Shown: positions 39,639 through 54,025 of the stretch, piece by piece
Layout: the number at the start of each line of letters is the position of its first letter
Numbering within the stretch: the first letter of the stretch is position 1
Assembly: GCA_008694505.1 (NCBI GenBank)
Contig: VZDJ01007753.1
Coordinates: 9,597,555-9,661,554, forward strand
Reading direction: 5' to 3'
DNA from: Cyanoderma ruficeps
Lineage: Eukaryota; Chordata; Aves; Passeriformes; Timaliidae
DNA: 64,000 nt
Translations under genes and position numbers: made by a program
The notes under the pieces: generated by a model
Told to the model about the DNA's origin: nothing
Seen by the model: only the letters and a program-made list of their open reading frames with translations
The model's database searches: none

Positions 39639-40838
39639 AGAATACAACAAATATAAGGAAGAAAAATAAAGAGAGAAAGACACAACTGAAATCTCTGAGC
39701 AATTGTTAGAGACAGAAATGTTCCCTGACTTCCTCGTTTTTGCCTTGCCTTGCAGGTCTTTGGCTCTGCCAAGGAATGAAGGATGGCTTTGAATGTTGGC
39801 CAGTTTGTGTTTCAAATGGTTGATGCAGTCCAGTTTAGCTTCTTCAGTAACAAGAAGCTGGGGATATAAAACTAAGCACCTTAGCTTCCCAAACAACCAA
39901 ACTCTGCCTCAGTACAGGAAAAGGACAGGATAAAAAGGATTATCATTTTTCACAGTGTCATTTATGAGATGGGCTACTGATGAGACAGTACCCTACCATA
40001 TGTGTGAAAAATGACCACAGAGAATCTTGAAAGAAGACACGAAAAATGTTTTGGAAGGGAAAAGAAGAACAAGCTGTCTTTCAGTTATACTACTGAGGTG
40101 TCCATGCCATGGCCTGCCTCTTTACTTTGAACAAGAACCGAGCAAAAGACAACTATCTGCACTGAAAAACACACATTCCTAGCCTAAAAATTCGATTTTT
40201 CATAGCAACTAGAAGGCCTAGGTAAAGTTAGTCACCTCTTCTTCAGTCTTCACCCCCATATAGGAATACAGGCAAAAGTCGTAAATTGTCTTACACTGAA
40301 AAGACTGTCCAACTATCTCCCATTTCCTTATCAATAGGCCCATTAATCTGTTTCTGTCAAAAGGCATAAAATGCAAAGGAGAAAAGACGTAAATTTTAAA
40401 GCAGAGTTTTAAGGGAATTAATCTCCATTCAGAATGAATATAGATACCATTTTCTAAGTGCTTTACTGTTGCTGAACAGATCATGACAGAGAATACAGAG
40501 CGCTTAGAATCAAAGCTGTGTGGAACCAGAAAACAGGGTGAGGCGACACAAGAAGGAGAAATGCTGTCTCAAAGCCACCGAGTCACTGGGAAGCCTTTCA
40601 TGAGACCGTCTGAAGCCCTGGCAGATGGGACTCCCTGCAGAGCCATATGCTACCTGTAGCAGAATACCTTTCACAGCTGGATCTTTCTGCCTTGTACAGA
40701 TAATTACATGCTGTGGGGCAGGGCCATGTGCTCTGAGGACACTGCTGGAAATGTGGTGGCTGCAGGAGAGAAAAGGAAATGGCTCTTTGGCTGTGAAAAG
40801 TTAAGAAATATATTTTTATGTGAGCAAAAAACGTATTT
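39639..40838. other. Noncoding DNA, no gene seen
   Basis: Open frames running through the N gap on the minus strand (39487-39896) are artefacts of translating N and poly-C. No repeat family was recognised. Confidence 0.6.
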
Positions 40839-40906
40839 GGTTGTGCGGTTTCCTTTAACTAGGAAAGTTAGTTAGCAGTTTCCTTTAACTAGGAAACTGC
40901 ACAACC
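40839..40906. repeat. Compound hairpin plus 19-bp direct repeat
   Basis: Outer arms 40839-40854 (ggttgtgcggtttcct) and 40891-40906 (aggaaactgcacaacc) are reverse complements at 15 of 16 positions. Within and overlapping them, gtttcctttaactaggaaa occurs exactly at 40848-40866 and 40878-40896, 30 bp apart. Each copy has its own tttcct/aggaaa inverted ends. The element is therefore palindromic at two scales and tandemly duplicated. Confidence 0.9.
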
Positions 40907-43900
40907 TTTAACTTTGCAGTGTCCAAAGCAGCGCTCTAAATTACAGCGGGCATTGCTCTCTGAAGCCAACTGACACGCAATCTTGGAAAAGAATCCTGAA
41001 GTTATTCCAGTGGCACTGAAAGGATAAGGGAAATGAAGCACAAAGTGACAACAGAGATTTATATTATTCTACTCAGTCGCAGTGCAGCTGAGTAATAGAA
41101 TCTCTTAAATTTTCTGAAGTGTCACAAACAGAGAAAGCATTTCTAGAATATGTGTGTATAAACATTGTGAAACAGGGCACTGCACAGGAAGGGGGGACCA
41201 CTGTGACATCACAACGGAATCACTCTAAATCACTAGAAACTTTACCTCTTATTTCCTTACTCACTGAATTTAAAGAGAACACACATAAAAGTTGTCTGTT
41301 GAGTTATTCACCCAGGGTTATGTGGTTTTTCTTGGTTTTTTTTAAATTCTTGATATCATTCGCAGTAGTAAAGAGATTTAAGACATTAGGAAATTATTAT
41401 GGCAGCAAGGAAATATTTATTTTGAAAAAAACATTCTTTAGGGAACCACAGACATTCAAATCTTGGTAAAACCCCCTAAAATTTAAATGACACATTTATC
41501 ATCAGAACTGGAAGAAATGAAAATAGCATTTAATGTGTATCTTCCAATATGAAATTGAAGAATTCTGTACTTATTACTTACAATAATTCCTTGATCAACT
41601 GGTCCTCTGTTTACAAGTCAAAAGATGATTTTTCTCATTGTAAATCCACAAATTCATTAACGATCAATTTTGTGCTGCCTCCCAGAACATAAAAAAGATT
41701 TATACCTGCACATATTTCCTAAGCGAAAGAAGAATATTCAAAAATGTGCTTAATCTTAAATGGATACCTATTTGAAATTTTGTGACATACCAAAACTTCT
41801 AACAATTAGTGATTGGTTGGAAACTTCTCCATTGTGTACTAATCTTCTCACATGACTTTTTTTCCTCTGGTTGATGAGATAATGTTTATGGTTTGAAGGT
41901 CAGATCAGCTGTTACAACTTTAAAAATAAATGAATTCGGGTTTGTTTCTGTGCTCAAAATTAAAGAATACAACCCAAATGAAAAGTAATCTATATAAGAA
42001 GAAAACCATACAAAAATGGTGGAAAATAGCACCTGCAGCTGTTGCATGGTTCCTGTAAGTCTACTGAGCATGAATGAAGAAGTCGGACACGAAACTAAGT
42101 CTGAGCTTAAAAGGAAGTTTTATACTGGCGGGGGATTGTTTTTGTGGTTTTTTAATTTTGCTTCATTTGTTCGTTTCGATTATTTGTGACTAATGAAATT
42201 TTAATAAACTCTTGAGCAGTCTTTTAGACAAAATAATATGGCAGTTTATGAAAATGAGAGATGTGGAAGCAATAAAAACACATTTAATAAATAATCCTGG
42301 TTTATAGTTGTAAACTTATTTCAGATGGATGTGAAAATATTTTTTACTGGCTAAATATATGCCATGTAGTTAAAAAACCTTGCTGTATAGCTTCTTTCAC
42401 ATGGTATAAAAATGTTATTAGCATCTGCAGCACATATTTGGCCGCAAATATGAAGAATTACAGAATATCTGACCTTTTTACTTCTCCATGATTATAAATT
42501 TCTTTTTGAAACCACTTATTTTCAAAAGGAACAAACTGACTACCTGATGCAAAATGTTGTTCATCTCCAGAGAAGTCATTAGACTAGTATTCCTACACTG
42601 ACCTTCAGGTTGAAAGAAGGTTTGCTGATCCTGGTAGCATAAGTGAGATCAATGAAACAGTGAAATATTTTAGGGGGCCAACACTTTCCATGAAAATTCT
42701 GACTACTTACAGCAACAAAGATGCATTATTTCAAGCTAAATATTGAGTTGCTAGCCAACAAATATATTGCCCATATACTCTGTTTTTAATTTCTCCTTGC
42801 ATTTCTCATCCAAAAAATCACTTTTCTTCAAAGTTACCATGAAGCAAGCATTTGGATTAGTTTTAATAAGAACAATAATAGGATATTAATGTTTCAAGAT
42901 ATTTCATTGGCTATTATCTCTTTAAGTGTATTAGAACTCTTATAAGAAGGCACTGAACTGAATGTAAAGCATCTTATGAAACAGTGTTTCAGCTTAGCCA
43001 GTTTTGTGGTTTATATGATGCTGCAGCAGTATTTTCAACACAATGAGCATTAAGAACACATGAATTTTGACTGTATTTTTCTAGTCAGTGAATAGCTTGG
43101 GGGTGAGCTTGGTGGTGAAAGCATTCCCAGCTCTTCATTACACAGATCTCCAAACGAGTGCACTGACTGCTGTGCTCAATGTAAACCATGTTGCAGTAGC
43201 TACTGCCTAAACTGTTGGAATAGAAGGCAAAAACAGTGAAGAGAATCAAAGGGAAAAAAAAATGAAGTGACATGAAAATAAGATCTGAATAATGAGCCTG
43301 ATTTATCATTCATCAGTCTTATGGTGATGAATAACATTAAGTCGGAGTTAGTCTCAGTAAAAGATTTCCAAAACTAAGGATTAAAGGTTTGAAAGTTTCT
43401 TCCTGGATCAAAGGATGTACTGGAGGATTTTGTCACTGAGTAAACAAATTTATTTTAGGTTTTGAAATTAATATTAAAAAATTTCATTTCATGCAAGCAC
43501 CTCTGCAAAAGGATTATAGGCAGAATGAGGTATCAGAATCCTGCCAGTATCCAAAATGTCTTCATTTTTCATCTGGGAAGAAGATTAACTTTTGCTAAGA
43601 ACAAGCAGTCAATCCTGTATACTTGAGCTGAGGCTGAAAGCCAATTACAGCCTGTTGTGCTGATGAATTTTGTAAATGAGATGCTTTACATTTACATACA
43701 TGTATAACATTAAAAGCAAAAATCTTTACTTTAGCATCTCAATAAAACAGCAGAGGATTTTCAGAGGAACTTAGTTCCCAGATATTAATGTACAATATAC
43801 CTTCATTTCTGAGAAAAAGACCTTTCATATCTAAATACTGATGAGTTATGGATGTAACCTAAGGCATCACATTTTGAAAAATACCAGTATTATTGTCAGA

Positions 43901-46900
43901 TTTTACCCACCCCCCCTCTCCTGCCCCATCCCTGTCAAGGATTTAGCACTTAAAATAACGACATATATATCAGGTAACCTGAAGTTATACCATATATTAA
44001 ATTAACTAGATGGGTTCAAATAGCTGAAGTTGCCTCCAGGGAAGCAGTTGGGCTTAAGTTCATCAATGGCTTTTATCATATATATATATTCAAAAAGTGT
44101 ATATTCAAAGTAATAATGACAAATAGCATTTTATAGACTCCACATTTTTTTGTAACTTTGGATTCTAGAAGACACCTAAAGTTTGATAAAATGATATATA
44201 AAAATGGATAACTTCTTTTAAATGTTAAAATAGCTTAAATCACCTTCTAAGCATCTAGGACAAAATTTTGGTTCTCAGTCTTAGGATGTAAGAAAAGAAG
44301 AAAATGGAACCCAAACTGGAAGTAATCTGCACAATGAAAAAACAAATATGGGAATATTTTACATTGTTAATGTCACACAAATAGTAATGTATTCATTTTC
44401 CCATCCATTTTGCCATTGATCTAGTTCCAGTATTTCTCACAGGGAAGAACTGAATCCTCTTTACTTGGAATCAGATGAATCGCTGGACAGGAATGTCTTT
44501 CAGATTATTCTGACTTTCTGGTCAGAGAATACCATATCAAAATAAGTCATTTACCAGAGATGTTACAGAACTCAATGCTTGAACACAGGTTTGGGATTAT
44601 TATTCCTTCAGAAAATGTACTTATGATGCAATTTGTTTTGCATCTAAAGGAAAAAAAAATGCTTAAAAACCTTTATGGTTCAGAGACCAAAAAAAAAAAA
44701 TAAACCTTCTGGTTTTAACAGAATGGTCTAAGTGGAGTATTTGAAAATGTTCAGATGGGGGACAGGGAAAGTAAGCAAATATCTTCTCTGAAATAGTTTT
44801 TGAATTCTAAACAGAATCTAAATATCTTCAGTCTTTTGAGCATATATGACTTACAAATATCAGCATAAATGAATGTAAGTCTTAGCCCTAAACATTCAGA
44901 GTTTGTTGGAACAAAAATAATATTAAAGTTACAGAGTGTATTTAACATGCACTATTACATCTTGTGTGTGTTGCACTAAATGAGATATAATATACATCAG
45001 AACTAAACCTCAACATTTTCTGCTGCTTCAGCAAATACTTATTTCTATCTAAGGCCTTGTCAAATGGCATTAAAGGAAAAAGCTTGCTCATTTCACCATG
45101 GGCATGTAAATTCTACTCATTTAAAAGAAATGTAAGCCACTGCTTCTGGTTTTGTAGGAACAGTTTATCACCGTCAGTTAGAAGAAACAAATCTTCTCAC
45201 TCAGTAGAACTGCCTTCCAGATGAAATATATGACATTTACTTAGTGATAAACAATGACCAGAGGAGAGGTGGTGTAATTTCTGACATATGTGAATTTTGA
45301 AAAATAAAAAGTACTATCAGGGTGTGCATATTAGCTGATGTGTTTAATAAAATAAGTACTCTCAGTTTGTGAGAACACGAGAGTTTTCAGAAGAATGTAA
45401 CAAACAAGTTTCTTTGTAAATAACATTTCATTGAAAAAGGCCAAAGCATTTTATGTTGAGCAAACTTGAATCTCCATGCAAAGCTCGAGATTCTCATTCA
45501 CTCCAATTTCAAGATATTAAACCCAAGTGCTTTCACTGGACTGGAATGATAAAGTGGACAGACAGACAGAAATGCTGCGTGAGGGCACATTGTGTGAATG
45601 TGCTGTGTGAGTCAGATTGGTGACAGGGGACTTGCTACACTGTTAGACTGAAAGGGCTAGAACAAGGAGCAAGGTTGAAACTTTTAAAATGTTTCTAAAA
45701 TTAATTTTAAAATATATTTAAAGCAAGAGAGCTGAGGAACCTACACTTGAACCTAGGGGAGTCAATAGTTTCAAGGCATGGATGCCATACACAATTCAGA
45801 AATGGAGACCCCCACCAGAGCTTGGGGTTGTGCAAACGTGATGTCCACACTGCAGCACCTTCTAGGTGCAGTAGGAAGGACAGCAAAACCCACCAAAGGA
45901 GGAATGCCAGCTAATCTGGCACCTTTCTTTTCAAGAATCATAAATTAATCTCCCATATGAGAATAACCCAGGTGTTCCCTGTTTTCTGATCAGCATACCT
46001 GCTGATATTATGGAGAATGCCTATAGATATGTCAGGGCACAGGCACTGGCTGTGATATCCTGTGCTGCATCACATCACTGTGCTGTACTGTACAGCAGTG
46101 CCACATCACTTCTTACTCTATGGCCCAGTGAAAATAAAAGCCTTGGAAACAGCACTGTGAAGAAACATTTCAAGACCATAATAATTCTCACATGGCACCT
46201 AGGTAAGCAGGTTTCAGTACATTTCAGTTAGCAATATTCATTCATCTGGTTCAAAATCTAATCTTTCTCTTGCAAAAAAAGATCAGACTCATTTAACATG
46301 AGATTAATTACATATATTCTTTTCAAATACGTTATATGATTTCTTCAAACACGAGAGTTGTTTTTCCTTTTCTTTCTGTCATAGCTATGGTAGTCACAGA
46401 TGGACAAGCATTAATAGTGGTTAAGATCCCAGATCACTGTAGTATTAGCAGTATTAGGGTATTAGGGGTATTCAATTACTCACAGACTAAATAAAATAAG
46501 GTAATTAAGAAATATATGTTATGTATGAGAGTCAAAGGCCTTTTATTATTGGCCTTTCTGGGCAATGTCTGGGTTACAAGCCAAGAAAGCTTCCTGTAAA
46601 TTGTAGAGAGGTTCTTCAGCCTGCAGGTCTCACCTCTGCTGTACTTTGCTTTTCTTTTTATTGATTTTTGATTTCAAACTAAATTATTATTAGCATCCAA
46701 TTGATTATATTTAAACAGTTTTTTGACAGCTATTCTGTCCTCTGTGTGTCATAGTTTAACTTCCACCTTCATTTTACAGTGTGTGTTTATTTTACACTTG
46801 TGTGTTTAATCTATGCTATGGACAATACTCAAGGTTTTAAGGGGATTTGCATCTTTTCCTGATGTAGAAAAAGTAGGAAAGAGAGAGAAAATATGTTCTA

Positions 46901-49900
46901 TGACTTACTCAGTTTAAGCAAAATGGATCACTGTACCTTCAAGGACATCTCCAGTGGAATGCAATCTCCAACTCAGCGTAAAATAAGCTCTGAAATCTCT
47001 CATTGTCTCCTTTTCATTATTCACCCACTAACTAGACCTAAAATAACTTGACAAACTGTTATACAAAAGAGCAGATTTTTCTACAATTATTCTGTATCTT
47101 TCCCTGAAATTTCTGTTCCCAAAGAAGCCTGCTATTTCTTGATCTCTTGATCCCCCTATTTGCAGTGGTTCCCATTATATGTAATCATATACATACCAAA
47201 GAAAGCCTCACAAGAAAATTATTCACTAAAATGTCACCTTTCTTAGTGTATATCTAAAGAAAAAGATGTTTTTCTTCTCTTAAAATCCTGGTTATGTCAT
47301 TGTGTATCACAGATTATCCTGCCTCCTCCTTGGCACAAGGGATGAAGCCCAGCCCATTTTTAACAGTCTAAACTCATTTGGCTTTCCTGAAAACAGAAAA
47401 TTTTCAACATATCTCAGGATTATCCAGTCATCAGCATTTTGCAGAAAACTACCCAAACTTTTAAATACTGATTAAAGTGAAATTTGGCCTCTGTCTTTCT
47501 AGAGTTGTTGTACATGAAACACAGTCCAAGTTTAAGAGATGGAATCTATGTTGTTCCCCCTCATTTGACTCTCATGGAAGAAAACAATTCCATGCTTTAC
47601 TGATTAAAGAAATACATGAGATAAATAATTTGGAGACACTGTAAATGACCTCTTTACTGTAATTTTTATTTATTTTTATATTCATGCAATTAAATAATCA
47701 TAAATCCAAGGTTTTTATAAATGCACAATTTAAATCTTTTCAAGGAAGTTTTTAAGGACATAGAAATCAGTACCATGTAGGCCAAACGCAGATGCCATAG
47801 TATTGACCACCTGATCACAGAAAAGCTGGCAGATAGAGAAAGAGCAAGAATTTGTCTGGAATTCTGGGGGAGGATCAAAAAGCAGACTCTGTATGCCAAG
47901 GCTGAAGAGGCAGATGTGAGTGCAATTTGGATCAGGCTGGAGTCAAGAATGGAGAATTTATACAACAATTAGAGAATCTGAGGCAAGAAAGGGGCAGGGT
48001 GGACCAAGGCTGGATGAGCTAACCTGCAGCTGAGGAGGCAAAATCCAGATCTGGGTTTGAGATCTCGAAGCAAAATGGTATCAAAGACTAGACTTCAGCT
48101 TGAAGCAGTTTAATAGTCAAATTTTCCCAGGTGCTGCCTAAAAGATCTGTGCTTGGCAGGGATGTATAAATATGCACTTCTGTTTGATGGATGACTCAGG
48201 GCTGAATGAACTGTTTATCATTTCTTATTAAGTATTTGAAATATTCATGTCTTATATACTGACATAAAATAGGGGGTAAATTTCTAATCTCTGCACAAAA
48301 TAGCTTCCTTTCTTCATAGTTTTTCATTAAGGAACTATTAAAAAGGATACAGATAAATCGCTTTTGCCATTTCTTTCCCCATTTTACATGATGGGCAGAA
48401 AAATATTAACTCAAACACAGCTCACTTTTAAAAGCTTACTTGCTCTTAGTATCACATTGATGCTAATGCTTTATAACTTTAATATGTGAAATAGCTTTGT
48501 CATAAACCAGTACCTCTATTTTGTCTTTTACTTCACTTAAATAGTTTCTTCAAGGGCCTTATACATAAATAATGGTAGTATACCATATAGTAGTCAAATT
48601 TTTTTCTGTATTTTCACATGCCTGGAATATATTATGGAACATTATTCTAGATGGGGAAAAAATAGGCTTGATATAACATTTTCTCCACATGAACAGTGTG
48701 CATAGTGTAGTGTATGAAACATATTTGTAGTTGATGGTGAGCTGCTAATGTCTGGAGCTGAGCACAAGAGGCATATCTGGATATAGAAGATGCACAGATT
48801 CTGATGGTTGGGCCTTTGACCTATATGCATGTGATGATGAAACAACATCAGCCCCTCTTCTGCCCTAATCAGGCATAAAATTGACCAAAACAGCAAATCT
48901 CTGTCAGTTAATGAAAGAGTAATTTCATCTGAATAACATATTTGAAGAGAGATATGATGGCATCTGACCACACATGCAGGAGTTAGAAGCTCTAATTAGC
49001 CAGGTGTGATCTCTCTCCATGCTACCAAAACCAGGTAATTTCAACAATTTATCAGCAACTGAAAATTTGGCAGTCCAGTGATAATGTATTTTTTTTAATA
49101 ATTACATGTGGAGTCAGGGCTGACGATAGCTAAAAATTTTTGATATTCTCTGTATTGCAGCGTGCTGCTGTTGTTTGCTCCCTAGAGAGACCTGCCATAG
49201 CTTATGTCTTGTTTGAACCAGAAAGCTCAATGCAGCTCTGTATTTATTTAGACTTACTAGTGAGCAAGAATATGAGTCAATATCTCACTAATACAACTCA
49301 TTACTCTTCTGTTGCACACAGTTTGAAAGGGACCTTGATGCTAGAGGTGGGTCTACAGCAACAGGTTTCTTGTGTGACTGTTCACAAGGCACATAGGCCA
49401 ATCTCACATCATCAAAGTGGAGATATTTTTTCCTAACCTATCATTTGTAAAGATAAAACACACAAGTCGTTGTGAGGCACTCAGATACAATCCTGAACTG
49501 AACAGGCCTTTTTCGTGGGGTAAGAAGTAAACCACATGAAAAAATATGAATGTTTTTGAAAATTAATGGATGAATGAGCCACACAGGGTCTAAATAAATC
49601 TGTACAGCTAACACATGGTGACAAGCCCAAAAGCATTGTATTGTCTGCTGTACCTTTTAAAAGGGCACATCCTAGAAAGTAATTATGGTAGGAGAGAAAG
49701 ATTAAATAAAATATCTTTGTAATTCAATAACTGTATTTTTCCAAGATATTTTTTTTTCTTCATCTCAAAAGTATCTTCATTGATTTGCTCCAATGAAAAT
49801 CTTTTTGTCTACCATTGAAACACCCCTGCTAATTGTTATCACTAGAGGACAAACTGTGCTTAATTGCACCTGCATCTCTAGGTCTGTTCTTTGCACAAAT

Positions 49901-50202
49901 GTATACAGAAAGATGAAGAAATGTTTCTTTAACAACACATCAAAATTTTCATTATTTGAATTTTATCTCTTCTTCATCATTTTGATGTCTATGTTAACAA
50001 AGAATTTATACATGGAAAGAGTTACAGAAAATAACTATTAGTTTCATTCCTAACCAATATTCTGTGTTTGTTCACATATATATATATGTGCACACATAAA
50101 CGTGTGTTCCTCAATGACCTTGGAGACTGTAGAGTTGTTTCCCTCACATATTCTCACTCTTCATTCCAGGTGCAATTTCTGAGGGTTTTTTCCCTTTTCT
50201 TG
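40907..50202. other. Noncoding DNA, no gene or clear mobile element
   Basis: About 9.3 kb of AT-rich unique DNA. Microsatellite-like (AT)n stands at 44077-44089 and 50077-50088, an A run at 44689-44700 and a C-rich tract at 43908-43927. Open frames (maximum 116 codons at 41119-41469) carry no recognisable motif. Confidence 0.6.
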
Positions 50203-50350
50203 AATCACAGAGGTGCTACCACAGCCACTGATGGCCTTGGTCTTGGCCAGCAGCAGATCCATCTTGGAGCTGACTGGTGTTGGCTCTACTGGACGTGGGG
50301 AAAGCTTCTGGCAGCTTCTCACAGAAGCCACCCCTGTAGCCTTCCCCAGT
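50203..50350 (+). repeat. Possible avian interspersed repeat, family unresolved
   Basis: A GC-richer block with 'cacagaggtgctaccacagc', 'ggccttggtcttggccagca', 'gatccatcttggagctgact' and 'cagcttctcacagaagccac'. This resembles a sequence I remember as recurring in bird genomes, possibly part of an endogenous retrovirus, but I cannot name the family. Edges and strand are tentative. The 119-codon plus frame and 64-codon minus frame across it show no protein motif. Confidence 0.4.
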
Positions 50351-53300
50351 GCCCAATTCAGCTACCAGCTTTTCTGGCTGTACTAAAATGCTTTCATCCC
50401 AGTGCTTCACTCCCAGGCATTAGATAAATATAAGAAAAAAAAACATACACAAGTGGTGCTTTGCAAATAAATTTCCAGTTGGAAACAGCTAAGACAGTTT
50501 CCTAAAGGCTTACAGATGCCAAAAAGGAACAAACAAGCATCTGGTCTATCCAGGCAACAGATATTCCAAAACATACAATCAATCAAGGGCACAGTCACAT
50601 TGGGGCAGGGCAGGGGGGGCACCCTACCTTTGTGGACAATGAAAGGGGAATTTTTGTTACATTGACAGATTTATGTCACAGAAAAGAGAATTGCAATTTT
50701 GGTTCTGCTATGAAACAAAAGCCAACAGGGTTGGTAAAAAAAAATAGAGAAAGCTAACAGAATAAAAGCATATTGTTTTCTCTGCAGTTTTATTAATGTT
50801 TGGAAAATCAGCCAGTGTGGTATTTTCAGTACAGGTTGAGAAGTGTATTAAAAAAGGAAAAGGAAATTGTTTGCAATCACAAACAAACTCCACTAATTGC
50901 TTCTTTCTGTGGTGGCCGATATTCTACAACCACGGTCATTCAAGATTTGACATGCTATTCATGCAATATTTAAAATTCCAGCAGTTGGGTCAGGACAGAC
51001 CATGTGTACTTCCAAAGGGAACCTACAGGAATTGATGTAAATGTCCAGCCTAGCCTGACCATTGCAAAGCTATGACAATGTACTACGTGAATTATTCAAT
51101 GGCAACAAATCCCTGCCAAAATAAACAAATAAATAACCATCCTCCAGAGTGTAGCACAGACATATTCTCAGTACAGGGACAAGCTTGTGGATCATGAGAA
51201 GCAAAAGGAAAGAAGAGAAGAACTAAAAGTTACCTGCAGCTGGTGCCTCAATATATGCTAAAATATTTCTCACTCATGTATATTTAAAAGGTTCAGAGTT
51301 GCAATCAGTGTGGGCTGGAGCAGAGAAAAAGATCGCTGTGTTGTAGATGACAGCATCTGCTGGCTGCCTCAAGCAGGGCCATTTGTTTGGGTGAACAAAT
51401 CTACGGCCACAGGGAGTTTTTTCCGGCAGATTTACTGATCCTGCCGCTCGTGTTACAGAAGCAAAACCGAGGAACAACTTATCACGTGATACAGATGGCT
51501 GCTGAAGGAATATCCCATAATAGTTTCTTTGATATGAAGTACATGAACTACTGGTTTAGGTTCCAAAGTGACAACAAATCTGGAGGCAATAATTGATTTG
51601 AATTGAGTTTTGTAAGGAATACACAACTACATTATATATATTGTAGTAGCTTTCCCAAAATATTTCAGAAGCAATTCAATGCTCTGCCTAATTACTTGTA
51701 TGTCCTCCTAGGCCATCAAAAAATGCAGTATTTAATCACTTTGTAACTGCACATGTTAGTGGGCTCTGCTCTTCAGCAACCCAGATATGGAAATTAATGT
51801 GTGCCAGCAAATTACATCAATTTATTTGCTGTGGTTTAATTTCATTAACTGATGATAAGAGAGATTGAGTTTAACATCTCTCTCTTTATGTACAAATAAC
51901 CCCCTGGGTGACATATCATGTGAAACCAAATTACTGCACATAATAAAATGACACCACAAATAAAAATGTATTTCCTAATACAGCTATACTCCGGGACGAA
52001 CAGTTAGTAAACATACATTTGGCACGGAGTCAGTAATCAGCAGCACTTCCTTGCTTATGGAATAATCTAAAGCATATGATCCCTGGTAACAGCAGAAGGG
52101 GATGAGCAGTTCATGATGGTTCCCATCCCGTTTGCTCCTTGTTTCTGGCCCACTGATTGCAGCAGGCAAAGTGAGGGCTGCTACAGAGAAACTCCTTGGG
52201 GCTCTCCTGTGACAGATCTGGGCTCCACACCAGCTCTCTATCGGATAAACTTCCAGCATTCCTCTGAAACTGCAGCCAACTGATTTGTGAACCCATCTGT
52301 CTGGGACATGGAGAGGCAGGTTTGGCATCCGTAAAATAAATGCCTTTCCATTTATTAGGAGCACTTGTCATTTCTATTGTAATGCAAGATAGGTTAGTGA
52401 TTTCTTGTCAACAGACTCTAGAAACTGAATTAAACAGAGCTATTTCCTGTTCTAAAGAACCTACAACACACATATTTTATAACTGTTTTTTTACAGGACC
52501 GTTGAAAGAACTGACATTGGTGTGAAATGGACATTTGAGCTGTGGAAGAACAGGAGTAGAAAGATGTGCCAGAGCGTGACTGCCTGCATCTCAAGTAGCA
52601 GAGGCAGTCCGAAAGCCTGGCTGCAGGATATACAGCAGCCCTGGCACAAGGCTGAGGGAGGAATTAGACTGATTGGAATCCATTTTCTCATAGCTTTGAA
52701 GCAATGCTCCTCACTGCCGTGTACTTCAGCCTCTTCTACTTGTGTCTTACCATTTTAGTTATTTTTATGAGCGAGCTAGAACTGACAACTGCAGTTAAAT
52801 GAAAGGTGTTTCAAAGATTACTGCAGTGACTCCAGTCTTCATATTCCCTGGAACTCACCTTGTGATTCCTTGAATAAACATCGCTAAGACTGTGATCCAA
52901 GCACAAGCAAGCTTAAGCAAAAATGTGCAGCATAAAAGAAAGCAAGACAGATTATGTTTCTCTCCTATGCCTTCAATTCTCTCTCCTCGCACTATCTCTA
53001 AGTTTGTCTCTGCATTTGTTCCCAGAAACACGCACACCATTTTACAATGATTAAAAATACAGGCAAAATACAAATAATACTATTCTTTAGCTTGCATGAC
53101 AATAAACCTAATGCTGGAAACTGTTGAATTGCAACTTGTTATTAGTACCGCACATTTTCAGTCTTCAAGGAGTTAACGATGAGGACGGACAACAGCAATC
53201 ATCCCCTAAGGGTTAACTGATGTAATAGCCACTGCTTGTTGCTCCAGTCACTGCTGCAGAATGTCATGATTTCATAAACTTATATATAGGATCCAAATAA

Positions 53301-54025
53301 ATACATTGCCTTCTATAGGAAAGCAGGACCATTTATCAACCCTGAGGATATTGTGAGGAGAAAATAAGGAAAGTCAAGTGCAGTAATGCTCTTGATATAC
53401 TGGCTGATGACACCACAAGATGTAAAACACAGCTTGGAAAAAGCAGATACAAACATGAGGTTGCTTTTCCTCAAAGCTATCCCCCCCCAGGAATGTATAA
53501 AACAGCCTTTGAGAACACTGGAAAAGAGAGGAAAATTGCATACAGACAAAACTGAGATAAAGATCCTTTATCCTTTTCTCTGAAATAGTTTTGGGTGCCA
53601 AAAATCAGCTGTTCTGGAAATGTCAAGAAAAAATTGTGTGAGTAAAGCAATTATTTCGTGCAGAGTTGGGACTGACACTGAGAGATTCTGCACTTGGACT
53701 TGGTTCAAAAAGAACTTGAAAGTTCAGGAACTTACCTGCAACCTTTGGGCAAAATAAAGTGTGCGTGTGCTTACTATGTGCACCTCTAACCTCTAACTTG
53801 CCTTTGCAACGGGACAATGGAGCAGACTAAAGAATTTGTTGAGATGGTGGCTGAATCTTAGGTCCAGAACATGAATAGGGTCAGTTATGTACAATGAGAT
53901 TTCATATGCTTAGTGAATAGTACCTGTCCTATAGGGACCCCAAAGTTAGCAAGGTATGGATATGATGTGTAGATGGTTTTTAGCATCCACATTAAAAAAA
54001 AAAAATTAAATTAAATTAAAACAAA
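50351..54025. other. Noncoding DNA, candidate regulatory-like blocks
   Basis: No gene was recognised. The 126-codon minus-strand frame (51984-52364) has no motif. The block 51770-51890 is rich in TAAT/ATTA cores. An (AATTA)-type simple repeat is at about 53993-54034. Confidence 0.55.

Noticed and set aside
39487..39896. Minus-strand frames spanning the N gap
   Set aside because: They are open only because N and poly-C translate without stops; glycine runs are artefacts.
41073..41097. Small inverted repeat tactcag/ctgagta
   Set aside because: Seven-base arms with an 11-nt spacer are expected by chance many times in a window this long.
44077..44089. (AT)n tract as a possible microsatellite locus
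   Set aside because: Only about six units; too short to be notable.
51984..52364. 126-codon minus-strand open frame
   Set aside because: Overlaps another minus frame of 86 codons, has no recognisable motif and no flanking exon signals.
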